From contig NZ_CP041636.1 in NCBI RefSeq assembly GCF_007197755.1, positions 3,570,001-3,634,000 on the forward strand: DNA of 64,000 bases, in the 5' to 3' direction. This DNA comes from Ferrovibrio terrae. Its GTDB lineage: Bacteria > Pseudomonadota > Alphaproteobacteria > Ferrovibrionales > Ferrovibrionaceae. The position numbers and the translations under genes were made by a program. This document shows positions 61,019 through 64,000 of the stretch, one piece after another; positions within the stretch are counted from its first letter, which is position 1; each line of letters begins with the position of its first letter. Under the pieces are notes generated by a model. It saw only the letters and a list, made by a program, of their open reading frames with translations, was not told the origin of the DNA and ran no database searches.

Positions 61019-61077
61019 TCCCCTCCGAAAAAAAGCGTTCTGCCCGGGTAGGTCCCACCCCGCCCGAGTTCCGGCAC

Positions 61078-61106
61078 GTTCTAGCCGTTTCCGTGCCGCG
61101 CCGCAA
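61078..61106 (-). promoter_or_regulatory. Candidate promoter of the nuo operon
   Basis: On the minus strand TTGCGG (61101-61106), a 17-bp spacer and TAGAAC (61078-61083). This would give a leader of about 53 nt. The remaining gap to the tRNA (61110-61285) holds a long imperfect hairpin with GAGTCGGCTC/GAGCGACTC arms at about 61168-61202 and no gene. Confidence 0.45.
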
Positions 61107-61285
61107 CACGCCTCGGAATGGTAAAAACGTCGCAAGTTGCAGGGCCAGAAGCGATTTTCGGCTTTTTGAGAGTCGCTCGCAACAGCTTTCGGAGCCGACT
61201 CGATCCGTATACGAAAAAGCTATTTCGAGCCTGGTGCAGGCCCGGTCACGGATCGGATTTTCTGGAAGGGTTGCCAGCGGGGAAA

Positions 61286-61362
<77 letters not shown>

Positions 61363-61374
61363 GCGGCGGCAGGC

Positions 61375-61403
61375 GGTTTACCCTTGGCTACCCCCGATGT
61401 CAA
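61375..61403 (-). promoter_or_regulatory. Promoter of tRNA-Asp
   Basis: On the minus strand a perfect TTGACA (61398-61403), a 17-bp spacer and TAAACC (61375-61380). The start site would fall about 6 nt before the mature tRNA end. Confidence 0.7.
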
Positions 61404-61435
61404 GCAGGCGCGACCGATATTCCGGCCACGCCTGC
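61404..61435 (-). terminator. Long hairpin at the 3' end of rpoH
   Basis: Read on the minus strand, GCAGGCG, U, GGCCG pair with CGGUC, G, CGCCUGC over 13 positions. The two imperfect positions become U-G and G-U pairs only on this strand, so the structure belongs to the rpoH transcript. There is no T-run. It directly abuts the tRNA -35 box. Confidence 0.5.
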
Positions 61436-61466
61436 AAAGACTTGTCACGACAGCGGGAAGACGCCG

Positions 61467-62393
61467 TCAGGCCAGTGCGAGGTGGCTCGCATCCTCCAGC
61501 GCCGGTGCGATCTTTTCACCGGCCTGGCGGGCCTTGCGCTGCACGGCGGACTGCAGCTTGCTGAAGGCCTTGGTCTCGATCTGGCGCACGCGTTCCTTGG
61601 TCACGCCAAGCTTGCCGCCAAGCTCTTCCAGCGTGGCCTTGTCCTCGTTCAGCATGCGCTCGGTAATGATCATCTGTTCGCGCGGGCTGAGCTCCTGCAG
61701 CGATTCCGTCAGCCAGACGTGGCGCAGGCCGCCGTCCATCTTGGAGGTGACGATTTCCTCGGGATTCGGGCCCGGATCGACCAGGAAATCCTGGAAAGCG
61801 TCGCCGCCCTCCTCGCCGCCAACCGTCTCGTTCAGCGAGTGATCCTTGCCCGACAGGCGCTGCGCCATGTTGGTCACGTCCTTGGGCGAGACCTTGAGCG
61901 CCGTGGCAATTTCATCGCGCGTGGCGTCGTCGAGCGTCAGCGTGCCGCCACCGGCCCGCTCCAGCTTGGCGCGCAGCCAGCGCAGGTTGAAGAACAGCGC
62001 CTTCTGGCCAGCCGAGGTGCCGGAACGCACGATCGACCAGTTGCGCAGCACATATTCCTGGATCGACGAGCGAATCCACCAGGACGCATAGGTGGAAAAG
62101 CGCACGCCGCGTTCGGGATCGAAGCGGTTCACTGCCAGCATCAGCCCGATATTGCCTTCCTGGATCAGGTCGGGCATCGGCAGGCCGTAATTGCGGAAAC
62201 GGGTCGAGGTGGCGACCACGAGGCGCAGATAAGCCGTCACCAGCTTCTGCATCGCCTTTTGATCTCCATCAAGGCGCCAGGCGCGGGCGTAGCGTAATTC
62301 TTCTTCCTCCGTCAGCATGGCCTTGGTCATGACGGTGGACAGGTAGCGCCGGTCGGCGCTGTCGAGAGTCCGGGGGGCGGAAGCGATGGCCAT
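61467..62393 (-). CDS. rpoH: RNA polymerase heat-shock sigma factor sigma-32
   Basis: Alternative sigma factor for heat-shock and protein-quality genes, 308 residues. Region 2 has DLIQEGNIGLMLAVNRFDPERG with FSTYASWWIRSSIQEYVL. The RpoH box is present as QKALFFNLRWLRAKL. Region 4 has LEELGGKLGVTKERVRQIE. I chose the ATG at 62393, with GGAGG 8 bp upstream; an in-frame ATG at 62408 overlaps that ribosome binding site. Many alphaproteobacteria have two RpoH copies, and only this one is in view. Divergent from a MarR gene. Confidence 0.93.
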   Translation of the reverse strand: MAIASAPRTLDSADRRYLSTVMTKAMLTEEEELRYARAWRLDGDQKAMQKLVTAYLRLVVATSTRFRNYGLPMPDLIQEGNIGLMLAVNRFDPERGVRFSTYASWWIRSSIQEYVLRNWSIVRSGTSAGQKALFFNLRWLRAKLERAGGGTLTLDDATRDEIATALKVSPKDVTNMAQRLSGKDHSLNETVGGEEGGDAFQDFLVDPGPNPEEIVTSKMDGGLRHVWLTESLQELSPREQMIITERMLNEDKATLEELGGKLGVTKERVRQIETKAFSKLQSAVQRKARQAGEKIAPALEDASHLALA

Positions 62394-62481
62394 TTGTATG
62401 TCCTCCATCGACTTTCACCCTTAGCTGCACTAGGTTGCTTGCACTGGAGCCAAGTACAGGGTCGGGCGAAGGGGCTAGTTG

Positions 62482-62496
62482 GTATCGGGTCGATAC
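62482..62496. promoter_or_regulatory. Operator-like palindrome GTATC-GGGTC-GATAC
   Basis: Perfect 5-bp arms with a 5-bp centre in the divergent rpoH-marR gap, followed by an A-run. A related 15-bp sequence recurs at 62539-62553. Both are candidates for binding by the adjacent MarR protein. Confidence 0.4.
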
Positions 62497-62538
62497 AAAA
62501 CCACGATACGCCCGCCGATGTTCCTCCAGCAAGCGGTA

Positions 62539-62553
62539 ATAGCGAGTCGAAAC
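62539..62553. promoter_or_regulatory. Second operator-like repeat, related to 62482-62496
   Basis: ATAGCGAGTCGAAAC matches the first repeat at 11 of 15 positions on the same strand, 57 bp further on. It ends 9 bp before the MarR start codon, where a bound repressor would block transcription or translation. Confidence 0.3.
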
Positions 62554-62562
62554 CAAACTGTG

Positions 62563-63216
62563 ATGCCGATCACCGACCTTAGCCATGCCGTAGCCGGCAG
62601 CCCCCCCAGCGGAGCTGTGCAGAGCGATAAATCCGCGATAGCTCAAAGGGTTATCGTTTTGCTCGACCGCCTCGGCCGGCTCACCCGCGAATTGCAGTTC
62701 GCCGACGGGCTGAACCCGGCCCAGTGGGAAGCCCTGCGCTTCCTCGCCAAGGCCAACAAGTATTCCCGCTCCCCCACCGCGCTGGCCGACTATCTCGGCG
62801 CCACCAAGGGGACCGTCTCCCAGACCCTGATCGCGCTCGAGTCCAAGGGGCTGATCACCCGCTGCAAAAAGACCGAGGACCGCCGCCAGGTCGATCTCTG
62901 CCTCACCGATGCCGGGCAAGCGATGCTGGGCAAGGATCCGATGCAGACCCTGGAACAGGCGACCCTCGAAATCGCCGATGAACTGGGCTCGGAAATGGTC
63001 AAAGGCCTGTCCCGCCTGCTGCATGATCTGCAGACCCGCAACCAGATCAATGAATTCGGCGTCTGCCAGGATTGCTCGCTGTTCTGCGTGAACAGCCAGG
63101 CCGCATTGGCCGCGCTGGAGGTCAAGCCGGAGGCCGGCACCTGCGGTAATACCGGCGAGACCATCGACATGGCCGAAAAGACCAAGATCTGCGTCAACTA
63201 CAAGACGACCAACTAG
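62563..63216 (+). CDS. MarR-family regulator with cysteine-rich C-terminus
   Basis: A 217-residue winged-helix regulator. The HTH is in SPTALADYLGATKGTVSQTLIALESKGLI and the wing in KKTEDRRQVDLCLTDAG (each quoted as landmarks; core ALADYLGATKGTVSQTL). After the dimerisation helix comes a tail with five cysteines at about 168, 171, 175, 194 and 210: C-x2-C-x3-C-x18-C-x15-C. That pattern could hold an Fe-S cluster or zinc. I chose the ATG at 62563; the frame is open 28 codons above, but that stretch contains the operator-like repeats. Divergent from rpoH and 136 bp before an AAA ATPase gene. Confidence 0.85.
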   Translation: MPITDLSHAVAGSPPSGAVQSDKSAIAQRVIVLLDRLGRLTRELQFADGLNPAQWEALRFLAKANKYSRSPTALADYLGATKGTVSQTLIALESKGLITRCKKTEDRRQVDLCLTDAGQAMLGKDPMQTLEQATLEIADELGSEMVKGLSRLLHDLQTRNQINEFGVCQDCSLFCVNSQAALAALEVKPEAGTCGNTGETIDMAEKTKICVNYKTTN

Positions 63217-63252
63217 GTCCTCCCCCCTTTCCCGCTGCGAATGTTGACGCTA

Positions 63253-63299
63253 CGTCATGCCCTGGTGCTCCACCAAGATGGTTGCGCGCTGCCATGACG
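63253..63299. repeat. REP-like palindromic element, copy 2
   Basis: Begins with the same CGTCATGCCCTGG as the element at 38630 and ends GCCATGACG, with a longer interior. It fills part of the gap between marR and the AAA ATPase gene. TTGACG at 63244 precedes it, with no good -10. Confidence 0.5.
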
Positions 63300-63352
63300 C
63301 GACCTAGCGTTCATCGACACATTCATTTCGCAGATTCCGGGAAAGCCGACAG

Positions 63353-64000
63353 ATGAAGTTCAAGGGTACCGAGTCCTACGTCGCCACCAACGACCTCAAG
63401 GTGGCGGTGAATGCCGCTATCACGCTGGAGCGGCCGCTGCTGGTGAAAGGCGAGCCGGGCACCGGCAAAACCGTGCTGGCCATCGAGATCGCCAAGGCGC
63501 TGAACGCCCCGCTGCTCACCTGGCATGTGAAGTCGACTACCAAGGCACAGCAGGGCCTGTACGAATACGACGCGGTCTCGCGCCTGCGCGACAGCCAGCT
63601 CGGCGACGAGCGCGTGAAGGACATCCGCAACTACATCAAGAAGGGCAAGCTGTGGGACGCCTTCACGGCACCGCAGCGCCCGGTTCTGCTGATCGACGAG
63701 ATCGACAAGGCCGATATCGAATTCCCCAACGATCTGCTGCTCGAACTCGATCGCATGGAATTTTTCGTCTACGAGACGAATGAGACGATCAAGGCGAGCC
63801 AGCGGCCGATCATCATCATCACCTCGAACAACGAGAAGGAACTGCCGGACGCCTTCCTGCGCCGCTGCTTCTTCCACTACATCCGCTTCCCAGAGCGCGA
63901 GACGATGGAAGAGATCGTCGATGTGCATTATCCGGGCGTGCAGAAGAACCTGCTGCGCGATGCGCTGAATGTCTTCTACGATATCCGCGAGACGCCGGGC
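63353..64000 (+). CDS. MoxR/CoxD-type AAA ATPase, N-terminal part (runs off window edge)
   Basis: First 216 codons of an AAA ATPase. Walker A is GEPGTGKT near residue 36, Walker B LLIDEIDKAD, sensor 1 IIITSNNEKELPDAFLRRC with the arginine finger region following. TWHVKSTTKAQQGLYEYDAV is typical of the CoxD/MoxR subfamily, whose members usually stand beside a VWA-domain (CoxE-like) partner and insert metals or remodel protein complexes. The partner would lie beyond the window. The ATG at 63353 has a weak upstream GACAG. Confidence 0.9.
   Translation, partial: MKFKGTESYVATNDLKVAVNAAITLERPLLVKGEPGTGKTVLAIEIAKALNAPLLTWHVKSTTKAQQGLYEYDAVSRLRDSQLGDERVKDIRNYIKKGKLWDAFTAPQRPVLLIDEIDKADIEFPNDLLLELDRMEFFVYETNETIKASQRPIIIITSNNEKELPDAFLRRCFFHYIRFPERETMEEIVDVHYPGVQKNLLRDALNVFYDIRETPG

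Overview
The window is 64 kb of a high-GC, gene-dense chromosome. It looks like an alphaproteobacterium close to the Rhodospirillales. The reasons are gene content and order: nuoA-N running into birA-coaX-rnj, then mce, a DUF1467 protein, proS and lolCD; LpxI rather than LpxH in the lpx cluster; the short alphaproteobacterial form of ProS; a monofunctional BirA; and an RpoH-type sigma factor next to tRNA-Asp. Almost everything is core housekeeping machinery. No prophage, insertion sequence or CRISPR array is visible.

Layout. 1-1792 (-) is the str operon (rpsL, rpsG, start of fusA). 2181-4547 holds a RutE-like reductase divergent from gltA, with two palindromes between them, then a small membrane protein. 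4681-8663 (+) has a hybrid histidine kinase with a lone receiver protein, followed by an exported DUF4394 protein and a cupredoxin. 8718-23648 (-) is a long envelope and translation block, read rpsB-tsf / pyrH-frr-uppS-cdsA-dxr-rseP-bamA-skp-lpxD-fabZ-lpxA-lpxI-lpxB-gloA. It couples isoprenoid and phospholipid precursor synthesis, lipid A synthesis and outer-membrane protein assembly. 23956-26682 (+) holds two tandem paralogous pentapeptide-repeat proteins. 26679-31354 has an MFS exporter divergent from an emrA-emrB-tetR efflux operon. 31351-37449 (-) is pepN and dnaE. 37450-38087 is a 638-bp non-coding stretch with an extremely AT-rich core and one consensus DnaA box. 38088-46805 holds a GNAT acetyltransferase (+), then lolD, lolC, proS, a conserved exported hypothetical protein, a DUF1467 protein, mce, rnj, coaX and birA (all -). 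46844-61018 (-) is a complete 14-gene respiratory complex I operon. 61286-62393 (-) is tRNA-Asp and rpoH. 62563-64000 (+) holds a MarR regulator with a cysteine-rich tail and the start of a MoxR/CoxD-type AAA ATPase.

The least explained signals are: (i) a probable small RNA at about 42668-42767 (+), with a near-consensus promoter, three stacked hairpins and a strong intrinsic terminator, but no protein gene on that strand; (ii) the two pentapeptide-repeat paralogues, each made of two similarly headed modules; (iii) the AT-rich island beside dnaE; (iv) the five-cysteine tail on the MarR protein, with two related operator-like repeats in its promoter region; and (v) two copies of an intergenic palindrome at 38630 and 63253. 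All function calls come from motif recognition by eye, with no database search. Promoters and operators are pattern matches only.
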